NCBI GenBank assembly: GCA_017881345.1
Contig: JADGQZ010000013.1
Span: 1-33,796 of the forward strand
Source of the DNA: Myxococcaceae bacterium
Lineage (GTDB): Bacteria > Myxococcota > Myxococcia > Myxococcales > Myxococcaceae
DNA: 33,796 bases
Direction: 5' to 3'
This document shows, in pieces, positions 14,883 to 26,033 of this stretch. Under the pieces are notes generated by a model. It was not told the origin of the DNA. It was given only the letters and a program-made list of their open reading frames with translations, and searched no databases. Position 1 is the stretch's first letter; each line of letters starts with the position of its first letter. A program made the position numbers and the translations under genes.

Positions 14883-15572
14883 TCAGCCGAGGAGCATCGA
14901 CAGGGCGATGGCCCCCGCCGCGATCAGCAGCGCCGAGAGGGTGAGCGCCACCACGCCCGCCGCGCCCGGGAGTGGGCCCTCCTCGAGCGCCCGGGACGTG
15001 CCGATGGCGTGCGACAGCGTGCCGAGCGCGAGCCCACGGGCCACCGGCGAGCGAACCCGCACCCAGTCGAGGAGCGTCGGACCGATGGCGCTCCCGATCA
15101 GCCCGCTGGTGAAGACGCAGACCGTGGTGAGGCCCGGCTCGGTCCGGACCACCTCGGTGAGCCCGAGCGCCACCGGGAGGGTCACCGACTTGAGCGATGC
15201 GGCCCGCAGCAGACCCGCCGGGAGCCCGAGCAGCGCGCCGAGACCCCAGACCGCGGCCACGGTGGTCGCGCTGCCCACGACCGCGGCCAGCACCGTGGTC
15301 CATGGGTGCTCCGCCAGGAACGCGCGCCGGCGGTAGAAGGGGAGGGCGAGCGCGGCCGTCGCCGGGCCGAGCAGCCACACCATCGGCACGGTGCCGCGGA
15401 GATACGCGTCGAGCCAGCGCGGAGGGAGCAGCGAGAACAGTGTCCCGCCCAGGACGACCGAGGGCAGCAAGGGATGCAGGAGCGTGAGGCGGAGCCGCCG
15501 CTGCACCCAGCTGCACATCCAGTAGAGCGCGGCGGTGAACAGCGTGGCACCCACGATCTCGAGCGCGCTCAC
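14883..15572 (-). CDS. lrgB: LrgB/CidB-family membrane protein
   Basis: 229 residues from GTG 15572, which overlaps the lrgA stop (GTGA). It is almost entirely hydrophobic with about six to seven membrane segments and the family signatures LLLHPLLPSVVLGG-like (HPLLPSVVLGGTLF), GLPAGLLRAASLKSVTLPVA and SHAIGTSRALEEG near the C-terminus. LrgB is the membrane partner of the holin-like LrgA; together they affect murein hydrolase activity, or in some bacteria act as glycolate/pyruvate exporters. The downstream gene is convergent. Confidence 0.93.
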   Translation of the reverse strand: MSALEIVGATLFTAALYWMCSWVQRRLRLTLLHPLLPSVVLGGTLFSLLPPRWLDAYLRGTVPMVWLLGPATAALALPFYRRRAFLAEHPWTTVLAAVVGSATTVAAVWGLGALLGLPAGLLRAASLKSVTLPVALGLTEVVRTEPGLTTVCVFTSGLIGSAIGPTLLDWVRVRSPVARGLALGTLSHAIGTSRALEEGPLPGAAGVVALTLSALLIAAGAIALSMLLG

Positions 15573-15922
15573 CGTCCCTCCCGCCGCACGGCCGCCTCGG
15601 CCACCACTCCTGCCACCACCTGGCCCACCACCAGGCTGCCCACGAGCACCGCCGCGAATGCGAGCGCGTGCCCACGGAGCAGGTGGAGCTCGCGGATGAT
15701 TCCGATGCCCGGTGGCAGGAAGAGCACCGGGAGGATGCGCAGCAGCGCGTCCGCTCCATTGCCCACCGCCCGCTCGGGCAGCGCGCGGGTGAGGAGCAGG
15801 GCCATGAGGATGAGGAGCGCGAGGAGCCCCGCCGGCAGAGGGAACCCGGTCCGGGCCACTGCCCAGCGGCAGACAGCGAACAGCGCTCCGAGCAGAACGA
15901 GCTGGAGTCCGGTGCGGATCAC
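15569..15922 (-). CDS. lrgA: LrgA/CidA-family holin-like protein
   Basis: 117 residues with four predicted membrane helices. The family motif FPLPAGLLALLILMALLL (about 27-44) and the PVLFLPPGIGIIRELHLL loop (the FvPagVgim motif of LrgA/CidA) are present. The last four bases overlap lrgB, so the two are translated together. No LytR/LytS-type regulator gene is adjacent in this window, so its control is not evident. The DUF4239-like gene upstream is on the same strand with a 24-base gap, so a longer operon running from dnaE is possible. Confidence 0.92.
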   Translation of the reverse strand: MIRTGLQLVLLGALFAVCRWAVARTGFPLPAGLLALLILMALLLTRALPERAVGNGADALLRILPVLFLPPGIGIIRELHLLRGHALAFAAVLVGSLVVGQVVAGVVAEAAVRREGR

Positions 15923-15946
15923 CCGCCGGCTAACCTAGCCCAGACG

Positions 15947-16708
15947 TCACTGGAGGGATTGAGCGAGGCTCAGGAGATTCTGCGGGACGACCCGGATGAG
16001 GCCGCTGTGAGGGCTGTCAAGTTCGGCGATCAGGTAGAACGCGACCGCGACGACGAGCGGCAGGACGAGGAGGATGTATGCCTTCGCTCGTCCGGGCCGA
16101 GCCCACAGACCGACCAGCAGGTTGCAGCAGACGGCGATGGCGGCCATCAGGCTCCACGCCTGGGGCGGAATCCTGTTCCAGCGGCCGGCCTGCGCATATC
16201 CCTGGGAGTTCAGGACGTCGTTCATGCCCGAGACGACGAGCGCCATGATCGGCGTCGGCTGCGCCGCCGCGGGAGCTCGCACTGCCGACCAGAGCTTCCC
16301 CTGGAGCTCAGCCGCGCGGGAGTCGATCTGCGCGCGTTGCGCTCGGCTCCTCGTCGAATAGGAGAGGACTCGCTGGCCGAGATACTCCTTCAGCAGCGCA
16401 CGGACCACCGCCGCGTCGGCCGCCGGAAGCAGATCCGCCCGGACGTATTCCGTTCCGATCGCGTTGGCCTCACCCTCCTCGAAGGCCTTCCGCTGGTCGT
16501 AGCGGCTGCTCGCCATCGAGAAGCTGAATCCGATGAGGAGCCCGAGCAGGGTCAGGGTGGCAGCGGCGATCATCGCGAGATCTTCGCGCGAGCCAGCGTC
16601 CAGCGCTCCCCGCTTCTTGACCAGGGAGCTCCCGATGAACTCCGAGGCCGCAAGCACGACCAGGGTGAGTACGAAGACAAGCACCGGGTTGCGCAGCAGT
16701 TCGTGCAT
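15947..16708 (-). CDS. DUF4239-like (bestrophin-like) membrane protein
   Basis: 253 residues from ATG 16708; the frame is open further upstream, but that part overlaps dnaE. Two N-terminal membrane helices (about 9-26 and 44-66) flank KKRGALDAGSREDLAMIAAA. They are followed by FSFSMASSRYDQRKAFEEGEANAIGTEY, the conserved soluble helix start of the DUF4239/bestrophin-like family, a long helical domain, and two C-terminal membrane helices (about 180-230). Function unknown; channel activity is only inferred from the fold relation. It lies 20 bases after dnaE on the same strand, so read-through is likely. Confidence 0.85.
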   Translation of the reverse strand: MHELLRNPVLVFVLTLVVLAASEFIGSSLVKKRGALDAGSREDLAMIAAATLTLLGLLIGFSFSMASSRYDQRKAFEEGEANAIGTEYVRADLLPAADAAVVRALLKEYLGQRVLSYSTRSRAQRAQIDSRAAELQGKLWSAVRAPAAAQPTPIMALVVSGMNDVLNSQGYAQAGRWNRIPPQAWSLMAAIAVCCNLLVGLWARPGRAKAYILLVLPLVVAVAFYLIAELDSPHSGLIRVVPQNLLSLAQSLQ

Positions 16709-16728
16709 GGTCAGCGGAGCAAGCCGAG

Positions 16729-20286
<3,558 letters not shown>

Positions 20287-20410
20287 GGATGGGAGCCACC
20301 CTTCTACGGCGGCTGGCTGACGGTGTTCTAGCGTCCGTTGCGGGCACTGACCGCCCTGATTTCAAGGACCTTCGCCAGGGCCCTCCCCTGCCACCTCGGC
20401 ACCCGTGCGC

Positions 20411-21673
20411 TCAGGGGCTCCGGGGCCCCTCGGCAACGGCAGGCGCGGTCGTCTTCTGGAGCTCGGCCGCCACCCGCTCCATCTGGCGCATCGCCCGGAG
20501 GTGGTTCCGTCCGGCGAGCTTGAGGAGGTCCTCCTCGCTCCAGCCGCGCCGGAGCAGCTCGGCGAACAGCGCGGGGTAAGTGGTGATGTCCGCCAGGCCG
20601 TCCACCATCGAGAGCTTCCCGTTGTCGAAGAAGTCCGCGCCGATGCCGAGGTGGTCCACGCCGGCGACGGTGCGAAGATGATCGAGCACGTCGGCCACGC
20701 TGGCCACCGAGCCGCCCGGCCGCGGGTGTGCGTTCTCCCAGGCGGCCTGCTCCTTGTCCGCCTCGGCATCGGTGGCCACCCGTGCGCGGATCGCCCGCCG
20801 GGCCTCCTTCTTCTGCGCCTGCCACTCGGCGTTCTTCACCGCGAACTCGCGGATGAAGCTCACGTGCACCACGCCGCCGTTCTTGGCCAGGAGGCGGAGC
20901 ACGTCGTCCGGGACGTTGCGCGCGTGCGGCACCACCGCGTACGCGTCGGAGTGAGAGAAGATGACCGGCGCCTTCGAGACCCGCAGGGCGTCGCGCATCA
21001 CGTCGGCGCTCACGTGCGAGAGGTCGACGAAGATGCCGGTGCGGTTGAGCTCCTGGACCAGCAGCTCACCGTGCTTGCTCAACCCGTCAAGCCTGGGCGT
21101 GTCGGTGGCCGAATCGGCCCACTCCACGTTCTTCCAGTGGGTGAGCGTCAGGTAGCGCGCGCCCAGCCGGTGGAACATGCGCACCACCGCCGGGGAGCTC
21201 TCCACCATGTGCCCCCCCTCCACGCCGAACAGCGAGGCGATCTTCCCGGCGCGGCTGATGCGCTCGATGTCGTCGGCCGTCCGGGCGAGCTCCAGCTCCG
21301 GGCGGCTCTCGATGGCCCGCAGCGCCACGTCGAACACCCGGAGGGCCTCGTGCAGCGCGCTCCGGGTGAGCTGGGTGTCCGAGTCGACGTAGATGCTCCA
21401 GTACTGCGCGCCGACGCGGCCCTCTCGCAGCCGCGGGATGTCCGCGGGCAGGTCGGGTTGCCTGACGCCGAGATCCGTCTTCCCGAGGTCACCGCCGGTC
21501 TTCGAGATCAGGGCGTAGGGAAGGTCGTTGTGGGTATCGATCAGCGGCGCCCGCTGGAGGATCGAGCGGGCGCGGTCGAGGAGCTTCGGGTCGGCCGCGC
21601 GGGCGGGCGCGGCCAGCAGGAGGAGCAGGAGTCCGGCGCGAACGGCGGAGGGGAGGGTCGTTCTCGTGGGCAT
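20411..21673 (-). CDS. Exported membrane dipeptidase (peptidase M19 family)
   Basis: 420 residues from ATG 21673; an extension to 21799 overlaps the neighbouring gene and is rejected. Signal peptide: VRAGLLLLLLAAPARA (about 11-26). Zinc ligands of the renal-dipeptidase family are visible: DTHNDLPY (His48, Asp50), the bridging Glu in GVEGGHM, His in VDLSHVS, His in IFSHSDAY, and the C-terminal Asp in GIGADFFDNG. YPALFAELLRRGWSEEDLLKLAGRNHLR is the usual C-terminal helix pair. Family members cleave dipeptides, including those with D-amino acids at the C-terminal position. Probably periplasmic. The DUF6265-like gene lies 40 bases upstream on the same strand. Confidence 0.95.
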   Translation of the reverse strand: MPTRTTLPSAVRAGLLLLLLAAPARAADPKLLDRARSILQRAPLIDTHNDLPYALISKTGGDLGKTDLGVRQPDLPADIPRLREGRVGAQYWSIYVDSDTQLTRSALHEALRVFDVALRAIESRPELELARTADDIERISRAGKIASLFGVEGGHMVESSPAVVRMFHRLGARYLTLTHWKNVEWADSATDTPRLDGLSKHGELLVQELNRTGIFVDLSHVSADVMRDALRVSKAPVIFSHSDAYAVVPHARNVPDDVLRLLAKNGGVVHVSFIREFAVKNAEWQAQKKEARRAIRARVATDAEADKEQAAWENAHPRPGGSVASVADVLDHLRTVAGVDHLGIGADFFDNGKLSMVDGLADITTYPALFAELLRRGWSEEDLLKLAGRNHLRAMRQMERVAAELQKTTAPAVAEGPRSP

Positions 21674-21713
21674 TCGGGCCGGCACGATGCCACGCCCCGC
21701 CCGCCGCCGTGCA

Positions 21714-22172
21714 TCAACTCGACGGGTGCCAGGCCCACTCTCTCGACGCCGGCTTCCCCTGCCGGGTCCCCTCGATGCGGGCGTGAAGGGTCTGGCCATC
21801 GCGCCAGTACAGGATCCGACGGGGGAATGCGTGCTCCGGGTTCTCGAACACGATGCAGCCGGGCCCCTGCGCCATGCGCCGGAAGTCGGTGGCCGGTCGG
21901 CCTTCGGGCATGGCCCGGTAGACCGGGCCGTCTCCGTCCTGCTCGATGCGGAGGAACTCGAACCCGGTGGCCTTCCCGCCCGCGGTGTCGCGGTGCATGC
22001 CGAGCATCAGCCCGCCCGCCGGCGCGAGCCAGACCTCCTCGTTGAGCGTGCCGCGGTCATCCCCCGACCACGCGCCGCCGAGCCAGCCGAGCTGGGAGAT
22101 GCCGGGCGAGGTCGGTCCGACGGGGGGGCACTCCGGGGCGGCGGACAGCAGGAGCAGCGTGACGAGCATCAT
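21714..22172 (-). CDS. DUF6265-like exported protein
   Basis: 152 residues. A short hydrophobic N-terminus (MMLVTLLLLSAAP) may act as a signal peptide. The domain shows LGWLGGAWSGDDRGTLNEEV, WLAPAGGLMLGMHRD, GFEFLRIEQDGDGPVY and IVFENPEHAFPRRILYWRDG, which match the lipocalin-like DUF6265 pattern. Ligand unknown. It precedes the dipeptidase gene by 40 bases and may be co-transcribed with it. Confidence 0.87.
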   Translation of the reverse strand: MMLVTLLLLSAAPECPPVGPTSPGISQLGWLGGAWSGDDRGTLNEEVWLAPAGGLMLGMHRDTAGGKATGFEFLRIEQDGDGPVYRAMPEGRPATDFRRMAQGPGCIVFENPEHAFPRRILYWRDGQTLHARIEGTRQGKPASREWAWHPSS

Positions 22173-22322
22173 GGGTTCCCTCCGGGATGGGTCGACCGCG
22201 CCATCCTGCTGCGACGCCCCGGGGCTGTCTTGGACGGTTCCGACAGTCCTCGAAGCTCCTGCCGCTCTACCTGGGCATCGTCGGCGGGTGGCGAGCGCCG
22301 GCGTTGGCCGCCCCGTCCGGCA

Positions 22323-23138
22323 TCATCCGGACCTGCGCATCGGGAGAAAGGCGCTCGCGAGCGGTCCGAGCGCCTCGAGGAGCGCGGCCGGAGGCAGGCC
22401 TGCGTGGCGCCGGAACTCGCGGTTCAGGTGCGGCTGGTCGAAGTATCCGAGCGCGGCGGCGAGCCGGGCCCAGCTCGGCTCGGAGGGCCGCAGCAGCAGG
22501 GCCGCCTGCACCCGGAGCACCGCGGCGAGCGTCCTCGGCGGAAGCCCCACTTCCCGGAGAAAGGTGCGCTCGAGCCACCGCTCCGAGGCCCCGGTGGCCT
22601 CGCGCAGCGCGCGGATGGTGAGCCGACCGCGGGCAGCGCGGAGGGTGGCCAGCGCCCCTTCGAGCCGCTCGGTGCGGTGCACGCCGGCGAGCCGCCGGCG
22701 CACGAAGCGCTTGAGGACCGAGCGCCGTGCGAGCGCGCCCGTCACGTGCTCCAGCTGGTCGACGAGGCTCCTCGCCTCCGGGCCGAAGGCATCCTCCAGC
22801 GACGCCCACCCGTCGGTGAGCGCGCCGGCCTGCGCGCGCAGCAGCGCTCCCAGTGCTCCGGGCCTGAACCGCACCGCCACCGTCCGGAAGGGTTCGCACG
22901 GCGAGACGCGCAGGGCACGGCTGCGCTGCCCGACGAGCAAGGCCCGCGGCTGCGCCCGGAGCGCGGCGCCATCGTCGGCGGCGAGCATGGTCCCCCCGAG
23001 CTGCACCACGAGCTCGGGGCAGCCGTCGGGCACGATGCGCTCGACTCCTCCGGCGGGGCCTTCCGCCTCCCAGAAGCACTCCACCGCCCACTGCAGATCC
23101 AGGGGCGGTGGACGTTCCTCGTAGCGGAAGTCGCTCAC
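22323..23138 (-). CDS. AraC-family transcriptional regulator with DUF6597-like sensor domain
   Basis: 271 residues from GTG 23138, overlapping the upstream stop as GTGA. The N-terminal domain (VECFWEAEGPAGGVERIVPDGCPELVVQLGG, quoted in parts VECFWEAEG and IVPDGCPELVV) is the DUF6597 type, a cupin-like sensor. The C-terminal part has two helix-turn-helices: LTIRALREATGASERWLERTF, and LAAALGYFDQPHLNREFRRH (about 235-254), the AraC signature. Unlike most regulators it is translated with an enzyme-like gene and follows tetR, so it may control distant genes or this block. Confidence 0.92.
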   Translation of the reverse strand: MSDFRYEERPPPLDLQWAVECFWEAEGPAGGVERIVPDGCPELVVQLGGTMLAADDGAALRAQPRALLVGQRSRALRVSPCEPFRTVAVRFRPGALGALLRAQAGALTDGWASLEDAFGPEARSLVDQLEHVTGALARRSVLKRFVRRRLAGVHRTERLEGALATLRAARGRLTIRALREATGASERWLERTFLREVGLPPRTLAAVLRVQAALLLRPSEPSWARLAAALGYFDQPHLNREFRRHAGLPPAALLEALGPLASAFLPMRRSG

Positions 23139-23797
23139 CGGCCGCCCTGACGCCCGAGGGTGTGGAGGTCGCTCATCTCCAGCAGGTGCGTCGGCGGCCG
23201 CTCGCGCGCGGCGCGGATCATCGCCCGCCCGAGCTCCTCGGTGGTGATGACCATCGACGGGGCGAGCGCCTGGATGACCGGGGCGACCGGTCCGAACACC
23301 GCGTAGGCGATGCGCGTCCAGCGCGTCCTCGAGACCTCGCCATGCACCGGCCGGAGCATGGCGAGGCGGACCATGTACGCCGCGGGGAAGAGCCCCAGCA
23401 GCTCCGTCTCGGTACGGCCCTTCACCTGCGCCCACATCGACCGGCCGCCCGTGCCGGCCCCCGAGACGTAGAGGAAGGCCATCCGGGGATTGACCCGGGC
23501 GAGGACCCGCGCCCAGGCGAGCGTCAGGTCGTGGGTGAGCCGGGTGTAGTCGGCCTCGCTCATCCCCGCGGAGGAGACTCCGAGGCAGAAGAAGCAGGCG
23601 TCGTACCCCCGCAGCTCCGCCTCGGGCACGCCGACGTCGAAGAGGTCCTTGCGGATGAGCTCCCGCAGCTTCGGGTGGACCTTCCCGGTGGAGCTCCGGG
23701 CGATGGAGAGCACTGACTCGACGCCGTCGTCGCGCAGGCACTCGCCCAGGGCGGCCTGCCCCACCATCCCGGTCGCTCCGAAGAGGATGACCTTCAT
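23135..23797 (-). CDS. NAD(P)-binding Rossmann-fold (atypical SDR) protein
   Basis: 220 residues from ATG 23797; a TTG at 23809 would add four residues. The dinucleotide-binding motif is MKVILFGATGMVGQ. DACFFCLGVSSAGMSEADYT and FLYVSGAGTGG correspond to the strand-4 and strand-5 motifs of atypical SDRs, and WAQVKGRTETELL gives the conserved Lys in place of the YxxxK motif. Proteins of this group reduce or isomerise small substrates, or act as redox sensors; the substrate is unknown. It follows tetR by 42 bases and overlaps the AraC gene. Confidence 0.9.
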   Translation of the reverse strand: MKVILFGATGMVGQAALGECLRDDGVESVLSIARSSTGKVHPKLRELIRKDLFDVGVPEAELRGYDACFFCLGVSSAGMSEADYTRLTHDLTLAWARVLARVNPRMAFLYVSGAGTGGRSMWAQVKGRTETELLGLFPAAYMVRLAMLRPVHGEVSRTRWTRIAYAVFGPVAPVIQALAPSMVITTEELGRAMIRAARERPPTHLLEMSDLHTLGRQGGR

Positions 23798-23839
23798 GAG
23801 GGCACTCAAGCGCGGAACGGCGCCGGGGGCCAGCGGCCC

Positions 23840-24397
23840 TCAGCCCTCGAGCAGCGTTTCGATGGCCAGCTCGGCGTCCCGGAGCGGCTCGACGCTGCGC
23901 CGCACCCGGGCGAGGAGCAGTGCACCTTCGATGAGCGCGAGCACCGTCCGGGCGAGCCGCTCGGGTCCCGCGATGCGCGGCCGTTCCTTCCGGATCCGCT
24001 CGGCGAGCACCACCGTCCATCGCTCGAACACCTCGGCGCAGGCGGTGGCCAGCCCGGGCGCCTCGTCCGAGGCCTCGAGCGCAGTGGTTGCCACCGGGCA
24101 CCCCAGCGCGAACTCGGACGCCTCGAGCTGCCTGGCGAACATCCGGGCCACCGACTGGAGCCCGCTCCGGACGTCCGGCTTGCCGTCCAGCTTGGCCTGG
24201 AGCGCGGCGCCGAGCTGCTCGCCCAGCCGCCGCACCGCCTCGGCCGCCATCTGCTCCTTTCCCTCGGGGAAGTGGAAGTAGAGCGAGCCGCGCGGCGCGC
24301 CGGCCTCGGTGAGCACCTGGGCCAGGCCGGTGGCGTGGTAGCCCTGCCGGGCCAGGAGCCGCGCCGTGACGTCCACCATGCGTTCCCGGGTGTCCAC
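23840..24397 (-). CDS. TetR-family repressor (LmrA/YxaF-like)
   Basis: 185 residues from GTG 24397, with GGAGG about eight bases upstream; ATG 24379 is internal. The N-terminal DNA-binding domain is RERMVDVTARLLARQGYHAT, then GLAQVLTEAGAPRGSLYFHF (HTH about 24-46). The C-terminal ligand domain has ALGCPVATTALEA, typical of the LmrA/YxaF branch. The intergenic region with the alpha/beta hydrolase contains two 16-bp palindromes of the TAGACC type, the expected operator for this branch. Repression of itself and of the divergent hydrolase is therefore likely. The ligand is unknown. Confidence 0.93.
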   Translation of the reverse strand: MDTRERMVDVTARLLARQGYHATGLAQVLTEAGAPRGSLYFHFPEGKEQMAAEAVRRLGEQLGAALQAKLDGKPDVRSGLQSVARMFARQLEASEFALGCPVATTALEASDEAPGLATACAEVFERWTVVLAERIRKERPRIAGPERLARTVLALIEGALLLARVRRSVEPLRDAELAIETLLEG

Positions 24398-24420
24398 GTG
24401 GGGGGCCTCCTTGACCTCGC

Positions 24421-24436
24421 TAGACCGATCGGTCTA
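24421..24436. promoter_or_regulatory. TetR operator 1 (perfect 16-bp palindrome)
   Basis: TAGACCGATCGGTCTA is a perfect palindrome, 24 bases before the tetR GTG. It has the TAGACC-N4-GGTCTA form that I recall for NemR and LmrA/YxaF-type regulators. Binding by the adjacent TetR protein is inferred. Confidence 0.8.
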
Positions 24437-24441
24437 GTGAC

Positions 24442-24457
24442 TGGACCGACTGGTCTA
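24442..24457. promoter_or_regulatory. TetR operator 2 (imperfect copy of operator 1)
   Basis: TGGACCGACTGGTCTA keeps both half-sites of operator 1 with few changes. The centres are 21 bp apart, two helical turns, so two dimers would sit on the same DNA face. The adjacent CTACT-G-AGTAG (24455-24465) is a further short palindrome. Confidence 0.75.
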
Positions 24458-24479
24458 CTGAGTAGCACGGAGGTGCCCG

Positions 24480-25358
24480 GTGCGTCCCATCGAGTTCGTG
24501 TTCGAGGCCGACGATGGCCGCCCGCTCGGCGGGACGGCGCTCGAGCCGGCGCGGGTCCAGGGAGCGGTGGTGATCGCCAGCGCCACCGGCGTCCCCCGGC
24601 GAATCTACGCCGGCCTCGCTCGCCACCTCGCGGACGCAGGCCTGGCGGTCCTGACGTTCGACTACCGCGGGATCGGCGACTCGCGCCGCGGACCGCTCCG
24701 CCGGGAATCGGCGCGGATGCAGGACTGGGGGCGACTGGACCTCGAGGGCGCCCTCGCCTGGATGCGGCAGCAGCACCCGCGCGTGCCGCAGCTCGTCCTC
24801 GGCCACAGCGCGGGCGGTCAGCTGGTGGGGCTCGCGCCCTCCGCCCGGAATCTGTCCGGCGCGGCGCTGGTCGGCTCGCAGCTGGGCTGGGCCGGTCACT
24901 GGCCGTGGCCCTGGCGTGGACTGATGTGGGCGGCGTGGCACGCCCTCATCCCCGGCATCACCTCGGTGGCGGGGTTCCTCCCGATGCGCGCCCTCGGACA
25001 GGGCGAGGACCTCCCGGCCGGGGTGGCCCGCGAGTGGGCGCGCTGGGGCCGCCGCCGGCACTACCTCTTCGACGACCTCGGCGCCGGGGCGCGCGCCGCC
25101 TACGCAGCCCTGCGCTTCCCGGTGCGGGCGCTCCACATCGCCGACGACCTCTATGCCCCGCGGAGCGGGGTGGAGGCGCTGGTCGCGTTCTACGGAGGCG
25201 CGCGCGAGGTCCACACGGTGCGCCCGGAGGAGGTCGGCGAGCGGCGCATCGGGCACTTCGGCTGGGTGCGCCCGCCCTGCGAGCGGGGCATCTGGGCGCC
25301 CATCCGCGACTGGTTCCTCGGCCGGCTCGAGCCCGGCCGCCGGAGCCGCTCTGCCTAG
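24480..25358 (+). CDS. Alpha/beta hydrolase
   Basis: 292 residues from GTG 24480. The oxyanion/strand region AVVIASATGVPRRIYAGLARHL is followed by VLTFDYRGIGDSRRG, and the nucleophile elbow is GHSAGG (Ser110). The acid is probably in HIADDLYAP (about 224) and the His in GHFGWVRP (about 260). A lid-like insertion with many Trp (WAGHWPWPWRGLMWAAWHAL) suggests a hydrophobic substrate. It resembles the uncharacterised serine-hydrolase group of YdeN/S33-like proteins. It is divergent from tetR, with two operators between, so it is probably induced by the TetR ligand. It converges with the Lrp gene and the stops overlap. Confidence 0.9.
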   Translation: MRPIEFVFEADDGRPLGGTALEPARVQGAVVIASATGVPRRIYAGLARHLADAGLAVLTFDYRGIGDSRRGPLRRESARMQDWGRLDLEGALAWMRQQHPRVPQLVLGHSAGGQLVGLAPSARNLSGAALVGSQLGWAGHWPWPWRGLMWAAWHALIPGITSVAGFLPMRALGQGEDLPAGVAREWARWGRRRHYLFDDLGAGARAAYAALRFPVRALHIADDLYAPRSGVEALVAFYGGAREVHTVRPEEVGERRIGHFGWVRPPCERGIWAPIRDWFLGRLEPGRRSRSA

Positions 25359-25816
25359 CCCGCGTCCTGCGCGCGGTGGAAGCGCGTCTGCATCACCAGG
25401 GCCGTCCGGGTGCGCGACACGCCGGGGAGCGCAGCGATCGCTGCCCGCACCCGGTCGATGGCGGCGACATCCGGCGCCTGCACCTGGAGGATGAGGTCGG
25501 TCTCGCCGCTCACCGCGTCGCAGACCCGCACCTCGGGGAACGCCTCCAGCGCGGCCGCCAGGGCGTCCTGCCCCGGCCCGCTGGCGCAGACCAGGAGATA
25601 GGCGTGGACGTCGGTGGTCCGGTTGCCGCGGCGGATCGTGTAGCCGGCGATGTGGCCCATCCGCTCGAGCCGCTCGATGCGCTCCTGGATCGCGCTCCGG
25701 GAGCGGCCCACCCGCCGCGCCAGCCGCGCGTGCGACATGCGTCCGTCCATCTCCAGCAACGCCAGCAGCTGGAGATCCAGCGGGTCGAGCACGCGAGCGG
25801 TGATGTCCGGCTGCAT
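25355..25816 (-). CDS. Lrp/AsnC-family transcriptional regulator
   Basis: 153 residues. N-terminal HTH: LDPLDLQLLALLEMDGRMSH, ARLARRVGRSRSAIQERIERL (about 30-50). The C-terminal RAM/ligand domain has AYLLVCASGPGQDALAAAL, EVRVCDAVSGETDLILQVQA (the conserved GxxD turn) and LPGVSRTRTALVMQTRF. Family members sense amino acids and bind as octamers or dimers. Its last codons overlap the convergent hydrolase stop inside one CTAG. A 15-bp palindrome lies 59 bases upstream of the start and may be its own binding site. Confidence 0.94.
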   Translation of the reverse strand: MQPDITARVLDPLDLQLLALLEMDGRMSHARLARRVGRSRSAIQERIERLERMGHIAGYTIRRGNRTTDVHAYLLVCASGPGQDALAAALEAFPEVRVCDAVSGETDLILQVQAPDVAAIDRVRAAIAALPGVSRTRTALVMQTRFHRAQDAG

Positions 25817-25874
25817 CGGCGTCCCTCTCGTGTCTAACGCTCCGGCGCGGCAGCGCTTCCCGCGCTCCCGACAC

Positions 25875-25889
25875 CCGGCACAGTGCCGG
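25875..25889. promoter_or_regulatory. 15-bp palindrome, candidate Lrp/AsnC operator
   Basis: CCGGCAC-A-GTGCCGG is a perfect palindrome with an odd central base, 59 bases upstream of the Lrp/AsnC start. Its 15-bp length and symmetry match Lrp-family sites, although those are usually AT-rich. Confidence 0.45.
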
Positions 25890-25912
25890 TCCGCGGTCGA
25901 ATCTGCGCAACA

Positions 25913-25935
25913 GAGGACCTTCTCCTCCGGTCCTC
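25913..25935 (-). terminator. Possible hairpin downstream of TPR/DUF1579-like gene
   Basis: GAGGACC (25913-25919) and GGTCCTC (25929-25935) form a perfect 7-bp stem with a 9-base loop, about 100 bases after the stop at 26034. No T-tract follows. It could end that transcript or be part of the lrp upstream region. Confidence 0.3.
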
Positions 25936-26033
25936 CCGGTCGAGGGGAGCGGTGGCATCGGCCCGTCCGGTCGTGCGCCGGGAGGCCCTGCGGTCACGCG
26001 GCGACCAGGTGCCCTCCCGGCGCCGCCGACCGC

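Larger units (their letters stand above)
24411..24473 (+). promoter_or_regulatory. Promoter region and ribosome binding site of alpha/beta hydrolase gene
   Basis: TTGACC (24411-24416) is a good -35 candidate; the matching -10 would fall near 24434-24440 (CTAGTGA), only a weak match. The first palindrome would then sit exactly in the spacer. GGAGG (24469-24473) is six bases before the GTG start. Confidence 0.4.

Noticed and set aside
22323-24101. AraC gene extended upstream to a 592-codon frame
   Set aside because: The extra 321 codons overlap the NAD(P)-binding and TetR genes and are Arg/Gly-rich; the GTG at 23138 with GTGA coupling is the sensible start.
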